Translations under genes and position numbers: made by a program | Origin: Streptomyces prunicolor NBRC 13075 | GTDB lineage: Bacteria; Actinomycetota; Actinomycetes; Streptomycetales; Streptomycetaceae | DNA length: 64,000 nucleotides | Direction: 5' to 3' | NCBI RefSeq assembly: GCF_000367365.1 | Contig: NZ_BARF01000120.1 | Location: 1 to 64,000 of the forward strand | Notes under the pieces: generated by a model | Databases searched by the model: none | What the model saw: only the letters and a program-made list of their open reading frames with translations | What the model was told of the DNA's origin: nothing | Shown here: positions 16,026 to 24,845 of the stretch, piece by piece | How positions within the stretch are numbered: position 1 is the first letter of the stretch | Layout of the letters: each line of letters starts with the position of its first letter

Positions 16026-17492
16026 ATGACCGATGTCGGCAGACTGACCCACCCCGACGTGGAAGATTCCCCTCAGCCGAAGCAGCGATCCACAGCGCAC
16101 TATGTGCTGGTCACGGTCGCGGTGATGCTGATGATGGAGGCGACGGTCTTCTCCGCCGTCATGTTCACCAACATCCTGCACAACATGATCCCGCCGTTCA
16201 CCCCCGGCCAACTGCCGTGGATCGTGACCATCACCTTCCTGGTCGGCAGCGCTCTCCAACCGCTCGCCGGAAAGCTCTCCGACGTGTTCGGCTACAAGAG
16301 ACTGTTCCTGGCGGCGGCGGTGCTCTTCCTCGCCGGCTCGCTCCTCGGGGCGCTGACGTCCTCGTTCCCGATGATGATGGTGGCACGGGTCCTCCAGGCT
16401 TCCGTCATCGCGATGCCCGGCGTCAACTACGCGTTCTTCCGCGAGTACCTGCCCAAGCGGATGGTCCCCATCGTGATCGGCCTGAGCGCGACGGGAATCG
16501 GCGTGGCCGTCGCCATAGGGCCGATCATCAGCGGTGCCCTGGTGGGCTCGTTCAGCTACCACTCCGTCTTCTGGTTCTGCTTCCTCTACATGCTCGCCCT
16601 CGCACCCGTCCTGTACTTCGGCGTGCCCGACATAGGGCGCCGGAGCAAGCGCAGGATCGATGTCGGCGGCGCGTTCCTGCTCACCCTCGGCATCGGCATG
16701 CTGCTGTTCGGCTTCACCCAGAGTTCGAGCAAGGGGTGGACGTCGGCCGGCACGCTGGTGCCCTTCGCGATCGCGGTGCTGTCGTTCGTCGGGTTCGTCA
16801 TCCTGGAGAACGGCCTGCCCGAACCGCTGATCGACATGAAGCTGCTGTCCAGTCCGGCGCTGCGGACCTCGCTGCTGATCGCGCTGTTCGCGTCGGTCCC
16901 CGCGTCGTCCTCCGGGTTCCTGATCCCGCAGATGCTGGAGAGCCACGCCGGCGGCGGAGTGTCGTACGGAATGGGCATGTCGTCCTTCCACGCCGGACTG
17001 TTCGGGCTGTTCACAGGTGTCGTGACGATGATCTGCGGACCGCTCGGCGGCTACCTGTGCCGCCGCCACTCGCCACGGCTGGTCGTCCTGATGTGTTCCG
17101 TGATCGGGGCCGTCGCCTCGGTGGTCGTCGCGTTGGCGCACGACCACCTGTGGCAGTACGCGATCAGCATGATGCTGTTCGGGGTCGCGTCGGGCTTCTA
17201 CTACGCGGGAACGGTGAACCTGGTCATCGAAGCCGTTCCGCCGCGCCTGACCGGTGTGAGCGGCGGGCTCCAGGCGACGACTTCCGCGCTCACCTCCGGC
17301 GCCGCGCCGGTGCTGGCCACCGTGGTGCTCGCGCTCTACGTGGTGGGGGGTGCCGGCTCCGCCTACGCCGGGAAGGGCTACACCTACGTCTTCCTGGGTG
17401 CGGCGGTGTTCGGCGTGATCGCCGTCGTGCTGAGCCTGTTCATGCGGCATGGCCGCGCGCAGGCGACGGGCGGCGCGGCGGTGACCGACTGA
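16026..17492 (+). CDS. MFS transporter (DHA2-like drug/proton antiporter type)
   Basis: The 488-aa membrane protein has about 14 hydrophobic segments, as in EmrB/QacA-type exporters. The family motif between helices 2 and 3 appears as GKLSDVFGYKRLF. It would move small organic molecules across the cytoplasmic membrane by proton exchange; import of a catabolic substrate cannot be excluded. The ATG at 16026 follows AAAGGAGAGG. The promoter region shares an 11-bp core with the ArsR/aldehyde dehydrogenase region 3.5 kb away, suggesting common control by that ArsR protein. A strong hairpin follows the gene. Confidence 0.88.
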   Translation: MTDVGRLTHPDVEDSPQPKQRSTAHYVLVTVAVMLMMEATVFSAVMFTNILHNMIPPFTPGQLPWIVTITFLVGSALQPLAGKLSDVFGYKRLFLAAAVLFLAGSLLGALTSSFPMMMVARVLQASVIAMPGVNYAFFREYLPKRMVPIVIGLSATGIGVAVAIGPIISGALVGSFSYHSVFWFCFLYMLALAPVLYFGVPDIGRRSKRRIDVGGAFLLTLGIGMLLFGFTQSSSKGWTSAGTLVPFAIAVLSFVGFVILENGLPEPLIDMKLLSSPALRTSLLIALFASVPASSSGFLIPQMLESHAGGGVSYGMGMSSFHAGLFGLFTGVVTMICGPLGGYLCRRHSPRLVVLMCSVIGAVASVVVALAHDHLWQYAISMMLFGVASGFYYAGTVNLVIEAVPPRLTGVSGGLQATTSALTSGAAPVLATVVLALYVVGGAGSAYAGKGYTYVFLGAAVFGVIAVVLSLFMRHGRAQATGGAAVTD

Positions 17493-17510
17493 CGCATCCC
17501 CGCCCGGCTC

Positions 17511-17552
17511 CTTCGCTGCCGTCCCGGTCCGACAGCCGGGACGGCGGCGAAG
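17511..17552. terminator. Hairpin terminator after the MFS gene
   Basis: A 17-bp inverted repeat with one wobble position (17511-17527 and 17536-17552, 8-nt loop) follows the MFS stop by 18 bp. Confidence 0.8.
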
Positions 17553-17604
17553 GCTGTGACCCAACAGACAGGCCAGGCACGCTCGGACAACATGGACGGA
17601 AAGC

Positions 17605-17615
17605 CTTACGGTAAG
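17605..17615. promoter_or_regulatory. TACNGTA box upstream of the MBL hydrolase
   Basis: CTTACGGTAAG is an 11-bp palindrome around the TACGGTA heptamer, 84 bp upstream of the hydrolase start. No second in-phase heptamer is clear here. Confidence 0.6.
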
Positions 17616-17698
17616 TATGTTGATAGGAAACAGTGCGGCGTGCTTCCAGCCGAGTTCCGTGGAGCTGAAGTCCGGCGTACCGAGCGAAGGGACCACGC

Positions 17699-18781
17699 GT
17701 GCCGCACGAGCCGGACAGCGTCACTGTCACCGGGAAAGCCCAGCGCCAGGCTTGGCTGGACCGCGTTCTGCCCCCCGTGGAGCAGGTCAGGCCGGGCCTG
17801 TGGTCGATCCCGACGGTGTTTCCGAACAACCCGCTGCGCTACGTGCTGAGTTACGCGGTCGGCCACGCCGGCGGAGTCGCGCTCGTCGACACCGGATGGC
17901 CGTGCGAGGACGCCTGGGACGGACTGGTGGCCGGCCTCCGCGAGGCCGGCTGGGACATCAGCGACGTCCGGGCCGTACTGGTCACCCACGGGCACGCCGA
18001 CCATTTCGGCCTGGCCCGCCGGGTCCGCGAGGCCAGCGGAGCGTGGATCGCGATGCACGAGGCGGACGCGCGTCCGCAGCGGAAGTTCGCCGAGACCGGC
18101 CCCGACGCCTACGACCAGGCCCACACCACCTGGCTCGCCCGCCGCGGCGTGCCCCGCGACGAACCGGCGAGCGCCGAACAACCGCGTCCGGAGATGTTCG
18201 AGCGGTTCGACGTGGTGCCCGACCGGCTGATCCAGGACGGCGACCGGCCGCTGGGTGCGGGATCCTCGCTCTCGGCGATCTGGACCCCCGGCCACACACC
18301 GGGGCACGTCTGCTTCTTCGACGCGGAGCGGAACGTGATGCTCACCGGGGACCACGTCCTGCCGAGGATCACCCCGAACATCAGCCCGCTGCCGGGCGTC
18401 GAGGACGACGTGCTGGGCGACTACCTGTCCTCGCTGCTCCTGCTGACCGACTACGACGACGCCGAGGTCCTGCCGGCGCACGAGTACCGGTTCGCCGGTC
18501 TGAAACAGCGCGTGCACGACCTGAGGCGCCACCACGGCGACCGCCTGGCCGAGGTGATCGAAGTGGTCCGCGCGGAGCCCGGCGCGGACACGGCAGCCGT
18601 CACGGCGGGACTACGGTGGAGCCGGCCCTGGCCGCAGATGCTGGGCACGGCCCGCCGCTTCGCGGTAGGCGAGGCCTACGCGCACCTCGTCCACCTGGCT
18701 CACACGGGAGCCATCGTGAACAAGGGGGTCGATGTCGACGCCTGGCACCTGATCCGCGACACGCCGCCGGAACTCGACTGA
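17699..18781 (+). CDS. Metallo-beta-lactamase-fold hydrolase with C-terminal winged helix
   Basis: The 360-aa protein has the dinuclear zinc motif THGHADH (His97, His99, Asp101, His102), then GHTPGHVC, TGDHVL and PAHE in the expected order. The last ~100 residues match the winged-helix extension of LACTB2-like hydrolases. Members cleave thioesters, lactones, phosphodiesters and similar bonds, so the exact reaction is open; hydrolysis of an acyl-CoA or lactone intermediate fits the context. The GTG start at 17699 follows AAGGG. A clean TACNGTA box upstream places it in the central regulon. It is convergent with the ArsR gene. Confidence 0.87.
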   Translation: MPHEPDSVTVTGKAQRQAWLDRVLPPVEQVRPGLWSIPTVFPNNPLRYVLSYAVGHAGGVALVDTGWPCEDAWDGLVAGLREAGWDISDVRAVLVTHGHADHFGLARRVREASGAWIAMHEADARPQRKFAETGPDAYDQAHTTWLARRGVPRDEPASAEQPRPEMFERFDVVPDRLIQDGDRPLGAGSSLSAIWTPGHTPGHVCFFDAERNVMLTGDHVLPRITPNISPLPGVEDDVLGDYLSSLLLLTDYDDAEVLPAHEYRFAGLKQRVHDLRRHHGDRLAEVIEVVRAEPGADTAAVTAGLRWSRPWPQMLGTARRFAVGEAYAHLVHLAHTGAIVNKGVDVDAWHLIRDTPPELD

Positions 18782-18816
18782 GCCGCCCCGGGGCCGCGGC
18801 GCCGCTCGTAGCCGCG

Positions 18817-19215
18817 CTACCAGGTCGGGAGCGCTCCGTCGGACTCGTGGCCGGCGGACTCGGCCGCACCGGGAACCTGTCCGGCGCCGTCGCCGGGTCC
18901 GGAAGTCAGCGCCCGCATGTCGTCGATGAGGGCGTGCAGCACGTCGTCCCGCAGGGTGTAGTAGAAGTTCCGGCCCTCCTTGCGGACGGCGAGCAGACCC
19001 GCCTGCACCAGGATCTTCGTGTGGTAGGAGATCGTGGGCTTGGACACCTCCAGGGTGTCCTCCAGGGTGCTCGCGGCGAGTTCGTCGACCTCGGCCGCCT
19101 GCGAGACGATGCTCCAACGCACCGGATCTCCCAGGGCCTTGAAGACGTCCGCGGGGCGGAGTTCCGGCGACGCAGCGGCCTGCCGCAACCGGCTGGTTCC
19201 GGCGATCCTGGCCAT
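18817..19215 (-). CDS. ArsR family helix-turn-helix regulator
   Basis: The 132-aa protein has an ArsR/SmtB winged helix: VFKALGDPVRWSIVSQ, a recognition helix VSKPTISYHTKILVQAGLL and the wing RKEGRNFYYTL. No cysteine-rich metal site of the ArsR/CadC type is visible, so it probably senses an organic ligand. It is divergent from the aldehyde dehydrogenase gene, and the box at 19309-19327 lies between them. A second copy precedes the MFS gene. Confidence 0.9.
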   Translation of the reverse strand: MARIAGTSRLRQAAASPELRPADVFKALGDPVRWSIVSQAAEVDELAASTLEDTLEVSKPTISYHTKILVQAGLLAVRKEGRNFYYTLRDDVLHALIDDMRALTSGPGDGAGQVPGAAESAGHESDGALPTW

Positions 19216-19308
19216 GGGTGCCGACCTTCCCTTCCGTCGTTTCCGCGGCTCATCCTAGCGCCGGTGGCCGCCGCTCCCACTCGTGCCGGACCGCACGGCC
19301 CGGCAGAC

Positions 19309-19327
19309 ATAGAAGTATCGAATCATT
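19309..19327. promoter_or_regulatory. Putative ArsR operator
   Basis: ATAGAAGTATCGAATCATT, about 50 bp upstream of the aldehyde dehydrogenase start, matches the site at 15775-15794 over GAAGTATCGAA and partly beyond it. Confidence 0.6.
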
Positions 19328-19377
19328 CTGTCCGGCTGATCCGGCCGGACACGTCATTCCTCGCGGAGGTCCTCCAG

Positions 19378-20838
19378 ATGCCCGACGACGCCGTGCCCTC
19401 AGCCGGCACTCTCTATCTCGACGGCACATGGAGTGCCGCCGACTCGGGCGAGGAGTTCGCGGTGACGAACCCCGCCGACGGCACCACGCTCGGGCACGCC
19501 GCCGACGCCGGTGCCGCCGAGACCCGCCGGGCGATCGAGGCGGCGAGCCGTGCGTTCCCGTCCTGGTCGACGGCGACCGCCTACGAGCGGGCAGCCGTCC
19601 TGGAGCGCGCGCACCGCGCGATGACCGACGACTCCGAGCGGCTGGCCCGGCTGATGACCCGGGAACAGGGCAAGCCGATCCGGGCGGCCCGCAACGAGGT
19701 GCGCTACGCCGCGGATTTCCTGAGCTGGTACGCGGAGGAGGCGAAGCGGGTCTACGGCACCACGATCCCCTCGTCCCGCGCCGGTCACCGGTTCCTGACG
19801 ATGCGCCAGCCGGTCGGCGTGGTCGCCGCGATCACACCGTGGAACTACCCGATGTCGATGATCACCCGCAAGGTCGCGCCGGCGTTGGCCGCAGGCTGCA
19901 CGGTCGTACTCAAGCCCGCCGAGCAGACCCCGCTGTGCGCCGCCGCGGTCGTCGGCCTGCTGCACGAGGCCGGCGTTCCGGCGGGTGTGGTCAATCTGGT
20001 CACCACGAGCGACCCGGGTCCCGTGGCCGACACCCTGCTGGCAGCCCCGGAAGTGCGCAAGCTGACGTTCACCGGGTCCACCGACGTCGGCAAGATGCTC
20101 AACGCCAAGGCAGCTCGAACGGTGAAGCGGGTCTCGCTGGAACTGGGCGGCCACGCGCCGTTCATCGTGTTCGGCGACGCGGATCCCGCACGGGCCGCGA
20201 AGGGGCTGAGCCTGGTCAAGTTCCTCAACACCGGGCAGGCATGCATCTGCCCGAACCGCGTCTTCGTCCACCGTCCACTGCTCGACGCCTTCCTCGACGT
20301 ACTGGTGGAGCGGGTGCGGACGATGCGAGCGGGCAGCGGGCTGGCCGACGGCGTCACCGTCGGACCGCTGATCGACGCCGCCGCGATGGCGAAGATGCAG
20401 CGCCAGGTCTCCGACGCACTGGACAAGGGCGCCAAGGTTCTCGCCGGCGGCGAGCGCCTGCTCGACGAGGGCTTGGCCGGCGGGCAGTTCTTCGCCCCCA
20501 CCGTGCTCACCGGGGTCTCGCCCGACATGGATGTCTACTACGAGGAAACGTTCGGCCCGATCGCCCCGGTGATCCCGTTCGACGACGAGGACGAGGTGGT
20601 CGCGATGGCGAACGACACCGCGTACGGCCTCGCCGCCTACGTGTACACCAACGACCTGTCGCGCGCCCTGCGGGTCTCGGAGGCGCTGCGGTTCGGGATC
20701 GTGGGCATCAACGACATCAACCCGACAGGTGCCGCGGCGCCGTTCGGCGGGATCAAGGAGAGCGGCCTGGGCCGCGAGGGCGGTCCGCAGGGACTCGACG
20801 AGTACCTCGACACCAAGCTGGTCGGCATCTCGTTCTGA
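19378..20838 (+). CDS. NAD(P)-dependent aldehyde dehydrogenase (succinate-semialdehyde dehydrogenase-like)
   Basis: The 486-aa protein has the full ALDH core: ITPWNYP near residue 155, the LELGGHAP general-base glutamate (Glu255), the catalytic Cys289 in GQACICPNR, and EETFGPI. The second cysteine two residues on (CIC) is a feature of GabD-type enzymes. It should oxidise an aldehyde, possibly a semialdehyde, to the acid. The frame is open far upstream, but the ATG at 19378 with GGAGG and the family alignment fix the start. Control by the divergent ArsR gene is likely. Confidence 0.9.
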   Translation: MPDDAVPSAGTLYLDGTWSAADSGEEFAVTNPADGTTLGHAADAGAAETRRAIEAASRAFPSWSTATAYERAAVLERAHRAMTDDSERLARLMTREQGKPIRAARNEVRYAADFLSWYAEEAKRVYGTTIPSSRAGHRFLTMRQPVGVVAAITPWNYPMSMITRKVAPALAAGCTVVLKPAEQTPLCAAAVVGLLHEAGVPAGVVNLVTTSDPGPVADTLLAAPEVRKLTFTGSTDVGKMLNAKAARTVKRVSLELGGHAPFIVFGDADPARAAKGLSLVKFLNTGQACICPNRVFVHRPLLDAFLDVLVERVRTMRAGSGLADGVTVGPLIDAAAMAKMQRQVSDALDKGAKVLAGGERLLDEGLAGGQFFAPTVLTGVSPDMDVYYEETFGPIAPVIPFDDEDEVVAMANDTAYGLAAYVYTNDLSRALRVSEALRFGIVGINDINPTGAAAPFGGIKESGLGREGGPQGLDEYLDTKLVGISF

Positions 20839-20880
20839 CCGGCTTCCCGCGCCGGTCGGCCGGGACAGCGGGACACACGT

Positions 20881-20907
20881 CGGCGCCGCCCCTGAGGGGC
20901 GGCGCCG
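20881..20907. terminator. Bidirectional hairpin terminator
   Basis: A perfect 12-bp inverted repeat (20881-20892 and 20896-20907, 3-nt loop) separates the convergent aldehyde dehydrogenase and DoxX genes. Confidence 0.8.
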
Positions 20908-20917
20908 TGGTGGTGAG

Positions 20918-21424
20918 TCAGCGTATGTCGCCGCCCCGGCCGGGCCTCCAGGTCAGCGCGAGCAGCGTCGCGGTGCCGAAGGCTCCCAGCAGCACGGCGA
21001 CGCCGCCGCCGCCCCAACCGGTCAGTTCCGTGCCGGCCAGGTGGTCCACCGACGCGGTGCCCGGTCCCAGTGCCGCCAGCGCGACTGCCACCACCGCGAT
21101 CAGCAGGACGTATTCGTACCCCTCCTTGAACACGAAGAAGCCGTTCGCCCGGTGCGCGAGGAGGCCGGCGATCGCCATCACGCTGATGACGGCGGCGCAG
21201 GCGAACGGGGTGAGGAATCCCGCCGCGATGGCTGCGCCTGCTCCGATCTCGGTGACGACGCTGGCCCACGCCTGGAGCGTTCCGTGCCGCAGTCCCAGGC
21301 CTTCGAACCAGCGCGCGGTACCGGCGATACGGCCGCCACCACGCCAGTGGTTGTACCCATGGGCGATCATGATGACGCCCAGCACCAGCCGGACCGCGAC
21401 GAGCGCCACTTCCTGGGCGTCCAT
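20918..21424 (-). CDS. DoxX family membrane protein
   Basis: The 168-aa protein has about four transmembrane segments and the DoxX pattern: VLGVIMIAHGYNHW early, then WFEGLGL, and EIGAGAAIAAG in the second helix. DoxX proteins are linked to quinol oxidation or redox homeostasis in other organisms, without a settled biochemical role. It is the last gene of a six-gene leftward operon and starts 2 bp after the acyl-CoA dehydrogenase stop, so it is translationally coupled. It might pass electrons to or from the membrane, but nothing in the sequence proves this. Confidence 0.82.
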   Translation of the reverse strand: MDAQEVALVAVRLVLGVIMIAHGYNHWRGGGRIAGTARWFEGLGLRHGTLQAWASVVTEIGAGAAIAAGFLTPFACAAVISVMAIAGLLAHRANGFFVFKEGYEYVLLIAVVAVALAALGPGTASVDHLAGTELTGWGGGGVAVLLGAFGTATLLALTWRPGRGGDIR

Positions 21425-21426
21425 GG

Positions 21427-22605
21427 TCACACCCGCACGGGCTCGGCCGACGCGGCCCGGACCGCGGGCCGTGCGACGGGGCCGACCGCGGATCCCGCGG
21501 TGAGGCCGAGCAGCCCGGCGAGTTCCTCCCGGTGGTGGGCCGAGTCGCCGAACAGCAGCTCTCCCGACTTGATCCGGCGCAGGTACAGGTGGGCCGGATG
21601 TTCCCAGGTGAACCCGATGCCGCCGTGGACCTGGATGTTCCGCTCCGCCGCCAGAGTGCACGCCTCGCTGGAGTACGCCTTGGCCAGCGCGGCCGCCTCC
21701 ACCAGCCCCTCCGAGTCCTCCGCGGCCACGCGGGCCGCGTACCGGGCGACCGCGAGGGCGGACTCGGCGGTGACGAAGATGTCGGCGCACAGGTGCTTGA
21801 CGGCCTGGAACGACCCGATCGGCTTCCCGAACTGCTCACGGAGCTTGGCGTAGTCGACGGCCATCTCCAGGATCTTCTGCGTCGCTCCGGCGAGTTCGGC
21901 GGCGATGCCGACCGTCCCGAGCGCCAGCACATGGCGCTGCCCCGAGGTGAAGTCGCCCCCGATCCGGCGCGCCTCGACGTCCGTGAGGCAGACCCTGGCG
22001 AACTCGCGCGTCAGGTCGAGCCCGGCCAACGGCGTGCGCTCCAGCCCGGAGCTGTCCGCCGGCACGGCGAACAGCCCGAGCTCGGCACCGGCCGGGGCGA
22101 CGACGAGGAGGACGTCGGCGGTCCGGCCGTCGAGCACCGCCTCGACCTGACCGTTCAGCCGCCATCTCCCTTCGGCGAGCCGGGCGGCGGCCGTCGACTC
22201 GCCGGGCCGCCCGGTCAGCCCTTCGGAGAACGCGACGGTCGCGATCGTCCTGCCTTCGGCGACGGCCACAAGCAGCTCGGCGGCGAGCTCGTCGGCACCG
22301 GACGCCGTCAGCGCGCCGACGGCGAGGACGGCGTTGGAGAAGAAGGGGCCGGGCAGCAGGCTCCGGCCCATCTCCTCCAGCACGACGCCCATTTCGACGA
22401 ACGAGGTGCCCTGGCCGCCGAGCGCCTCGGGGACGAGGAGGCCGTGCAGGCCGAGTTGTTGCGCGAGCTGGTCCCAGACCTCCGCATCGCGGCCGAGACC
22501 CTCGTCGACGACCCGGCGTACGGCACTCTCGGGCGCCTTGCGTTCGAGGAACGCCCGCACGGTGCGGCGCAGCTCGCTCACTTCGGGGGCGAGTTCATGA
22601 TCCAT
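21427..22605 (-). CDS. Acyl-CoA dehydrogenase, one subunit of a heteromeric pair
   Basis: The 392-aa protein is of the FadE27/FadE29-like type: ...LREQFGKPIGSFQAVKHLCADI, then IQVHGGIGFTWEHPAHLYLRR near the C-terminus. In steroid side-chain degradation such subunits pair with a second dehydrogenase as an alpha2beta2 enzyme. The partner is encoded immediately upstream (22650-23759). The ATG at 22605 follows CGGAG; the frame is open far upstream through the partner gene. Substrate is inferred to be a branched or ring-bearing acyl-CoA. Confidence 0.9.
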   Translation of the reverse strand: MDHELAPEVSELRRTVRAFLERKAPESAVRRVVDEGLGRDAEVWDQLAQQLGLHGLLVPEALGGQGTSFVEMGVVLEEMGRSLLPGPFFSNAVLAVGALTASGADELAAELLVAVAEGRTIATVAFSEGLTGRPGESTAAARLAEGRWRLNGQVEAVLDGRTADVLLVVAPAGAELGLFAVPADSSGLERTPLAGLDLTREFARVCLTDVEARRIGGDFTSGQRHVLALGTVGIAAELAGATQKILEMAVDYAKLREQFGKPIGSFQAVKHLCADIFVTAESALAVARYAARVAAEDSEGLVEAAALAKAYSSEACTLAAERNIQVHGGIGFTWEHPAHLYLRRIKSGELLFGDSAHHREELAGLLGLTAGSAVGPVARPAVRAASAEPVRV

Positions 22606-22649
22606 CGGTTCTCCGTAAGGTGTGGGTCGGTCGGCGAGGCCGGGCGCGG

Positions 22650-23759
22650 TCAGGACGGCAGACCGAGGACGCGCTGGGCGAGGATGTTCTTCATCACCTC
22701 GGTGGTGCCCCCGGCGATCGTGGAGGCGCGGGCGCGCAGATAGTCCGTCATCAGTGCGTCGTCCGGGCCGGCGACGGCGCCGAGACCACCCAGGGCGAGC
22801 TGGGTCTGCGCGAGCCGCTGTCCGAACTGACTCCACTCCAGCTTGATGATCGACTGCTCCGGTCCCGGCTGGCCGGTGGCCCGGATCGACGCCAGGGACC
22901 GCTGCCCCAGGACGCCCACGACCCGGCCCTCCACCCAGCGCCGCACCAGTTCGTCGCGCAGCAGCGGGGAGAGCTCCCGTCCGGTCCGGTCGAAGCGCAG
23001 CGAGTCCACTACGGCCTCCACCTGCCGCTGGACCTGGGAGGCGTACGTCACGACGCCGCTGCGCTCGTGGCCGAGCGTGGTCATGGTGACGCCCCAGCCC
23101 TGGTTGAGCGGCCCGAGCAGGCTGCTGACGGGGACTCGCGCCCCGGTGAAGTACACCTCCGCGAACTCGGACTCCCCGGTGATCTGCCGGATCGGATTGC
23201 GCTCGACGCCAGGGGTGTCGAGCGGGATCAGCAGCGCGGAGATGCCCTTGTGCTTCGGCGCGTCCGGGTCGGTGCGCACCAGAAGCTGCATGTGCGAGGC
23301 GCGCACACCGTCCGAGGTCCAGATCTTCTGGCCGTCGATGACGAACTCGTCGCCGTCGAGGACAGCCCTGGTCCGGAGGCCGGCCAGGTCGGATCCGGTG
23401 CCGGGTTCGCTGAACCCCTGGCACCAGATCTCGCTGCCGTCGAGGATGGCGGGCAGGTGGCGGCGCTGCTCCTCGGTTCCCCACTGGGCGATGGTGGGGC
23501 CGACGTTGGCCACTCCGTAGATGCCGGCGGTGCCGGGGGCCCCGTACTCCGCCAGGACTTCGCTGCAGGCCAGGGCCTCCACGACGTCCAGGCCCCGGCC
23601 GCCGAACTCCTCGGCCCACTGGGGTGCCACCCAGCGGCCCTTCTGCAGTATGCGCTGCCAGGCCAGCTTCCCCTCGAACTCCGGTTGCTCGCCCCACTGT
23701 CCGCGGAAGGCGGGCAGGTGGGCGTCGAGGTAGTGGCGCAGTTCGTCTGTCGCGGTCAC
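22650..23759 (-). CDS. Acyl-CoA dehydrogenase, partner subunit
   Basis: The 369-aa protein is of the FadE26/FadE28-like type: CQGFSEPGTGSDLAGL in the middle domain and RASTIAGGTTEVMKNILAQRVLGLP at the C-terminus. It is the first of two consecutive dehydrogenase genes, the arrangement of the heterotetrameric ChsE enzymes. The GTG at 23759 was chosen because GAAGGAG lies 8 nt upstream. It starts 16 bp after the DUF2889 gene. Confidence 0.9.
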   Translation of the reverse strand: MTATDELRHYLDAHLPAFRGQWGEQPEFEGKLAWQRILQKGRWVAPQWAEEFGGRGLDVVEALACSEVLAEYGAPGTAGIYGVANVGPTIAQWGTEEQRRHLPAILDGSEIWCQGFSEPGTGSDLAGLRTRAVLDGDEFVIDGQKIWTSDGVRASHMQLLVRTDPDAPKHKGISALLIPLDTPGVERNPIRQITGESEFAEVYFTGARVPVSSLLGPLNQGWGVTMTTLGHERSGVVTYASQVQRQVEAVVDSLRFDRTGRELSPLLRDELVRRWVEGRVVGVLGQRSLASIRATGQPGPEQSIIKLEWSQFGQRLAQTQLALGGLGAVAGPDDALMTDYLRARASTIAGGTTEVMKNILAQRVLGLPS

Positions 23760-23775
23760 GGCGCGGCTCCTTCGG

Positions 23776-24816
23776 TCACTGGTTCGGTTCCCCGCGCGTG
23801 GCACGGAAGAGGGCGGTCATCGGCTCGACCAGGCGGAGTGTCCTCAGCAGGTCGTTGAGATGGGTGCAGCCGTGCGGGCCGACGAGCCGCCGGCGGACCT
23901 CCGGCTCGATCTCGGCGAGCGGAACTCCGTGCAGGCTCACGGCCGTTGCGGCGGCTGCCGGGCATTCCGGGAACGGCAGCGCGCCGGGACGTGCCGTCAG
24001 TTCCCGCACCACCGGGAGGTCGCCGACCCCGGCCGCGACGGTCGCCGTGATCTCGTACTCGTGGACGACGACCTCGATGCCGTCCGGGCGGCAGTACGTG
24101 TCGCGGAAGTATCCGTACACACCGGTGACGGTGTCGGGGGTCACCTCGATGAGGCGCCGCCGCCGCATCCCCGCCCGGGGCGGAGGGGGGTCGGCGTGCC
24201 AGACCCGTTCGTCCCCGCCGCCGAGGTCGGGGGCGGGCGGACGCGACGTGAGCATGCCGGGAAGCGCCTCGCCGGAGGTGGCCGCGGTGCCGTCGGCGGC
24301 CCAGCCCGCGCACACCCCGATGACCGGGGAGGGCCGCCGGTCGGCGGGCCGCGCGGGTGCTCGTTGCTGCAGCTGGGCGTAGCCGGAGATGATCCGCATA
24401 CCCGGCAGGTCGTCGAGCAGGGCGGCCTGGAGGCCGGCGCCGCCGACCGGGCCGAAGTGCGCGGTGAGCGCGCGGCGGAACCCGCGACGGGAGTCGATCC
24501 CGACCAGCTCGGCCGGCAGTCGGCCGCCGCCGGTGGCGTCGTCGGCGTCCCGCAACGTCCCGTCCTTGTCCACCCGGGCACGGAACCGGTGGGTGGCGTG
24601 TTCGCGGATGTGTCCCCCGCCGTCGGCGATGAGGTCCCTGCCCCGTGCGTCGACCAGTGTCCCCGCGCGCCAGGTGCCGTCGGGGCGCGCGTCGACGGTG
24701 GTGGTGCGACGGATCGAGCCGCGACTGATCGGCACCGGACTCCCCGGCGCGGAACGGCCGTCGGGCGCGCCCGCGGAGCCCTGCGTCCGCCTGCCCGTTT
24801 CCGAACCGAACGGCAT
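23776..24816 (-). CDS. DUF2889 domain protein
   Basis: The 346-aa protein fits the DUF2889 family: an N-terminal segment SIRRTTTVDARPDGTWRAGTLVDARGRD, and a C-terminal PHGCTHLNDLLRTL with the conserved Cys and His. The family has no established function. The His/Cys pattern would suit a metal-binding or thiol-based enzyme; this is inference. The ATG at 24816 follows AAGGAGG. The gene lies between the Ltp-type thiolase and the dehydrogenase pair, so it probably has a role in the same pathway. Confidence 0.75.
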   Translation of the reverse strand: MPFGSETGRRTQGSAGAPDGRSAPGSPVPISRGSIRRTTTVDARPDGTWRAGTLVDARGRDLIADGGGHIREHATHRFRARVDKDGTLRDADDATGGGRLPAELVGIDSRRGFRRALTAHFGPVGGAGLQAALLDDLPGMRIISGYAQLQQRAPARPADRRPSPVIGVCAGWAADGTAATSGEALPGMLTSRPPAPDLGGGDERVWHADPPPPRAGMRRRRLIEVTPDTVTGVYGYFRDTYCRPDGIEVVVHEYEITATVAAGVGDLPVVRELTARPGALPFPECPAAAATAVSLHGVPLAEIEPEVRRRLVGPHGCTHLNDLLRTLRLVEPMTALFRATRGEPNQ

Positions 24817-24845
24817 GACTCGGCCTCCTTCTTCGTCGGTCACCG

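Noticed and set aside
17617..20838. A 1073-codon open frame on the plus strand.
   Set aside because: Only the part from 19378 is coding (aldehyde dehydrogenase). The upstream part overlaps the MBL hydrolase in the wrong frame and the ArsR gene on the other strand.
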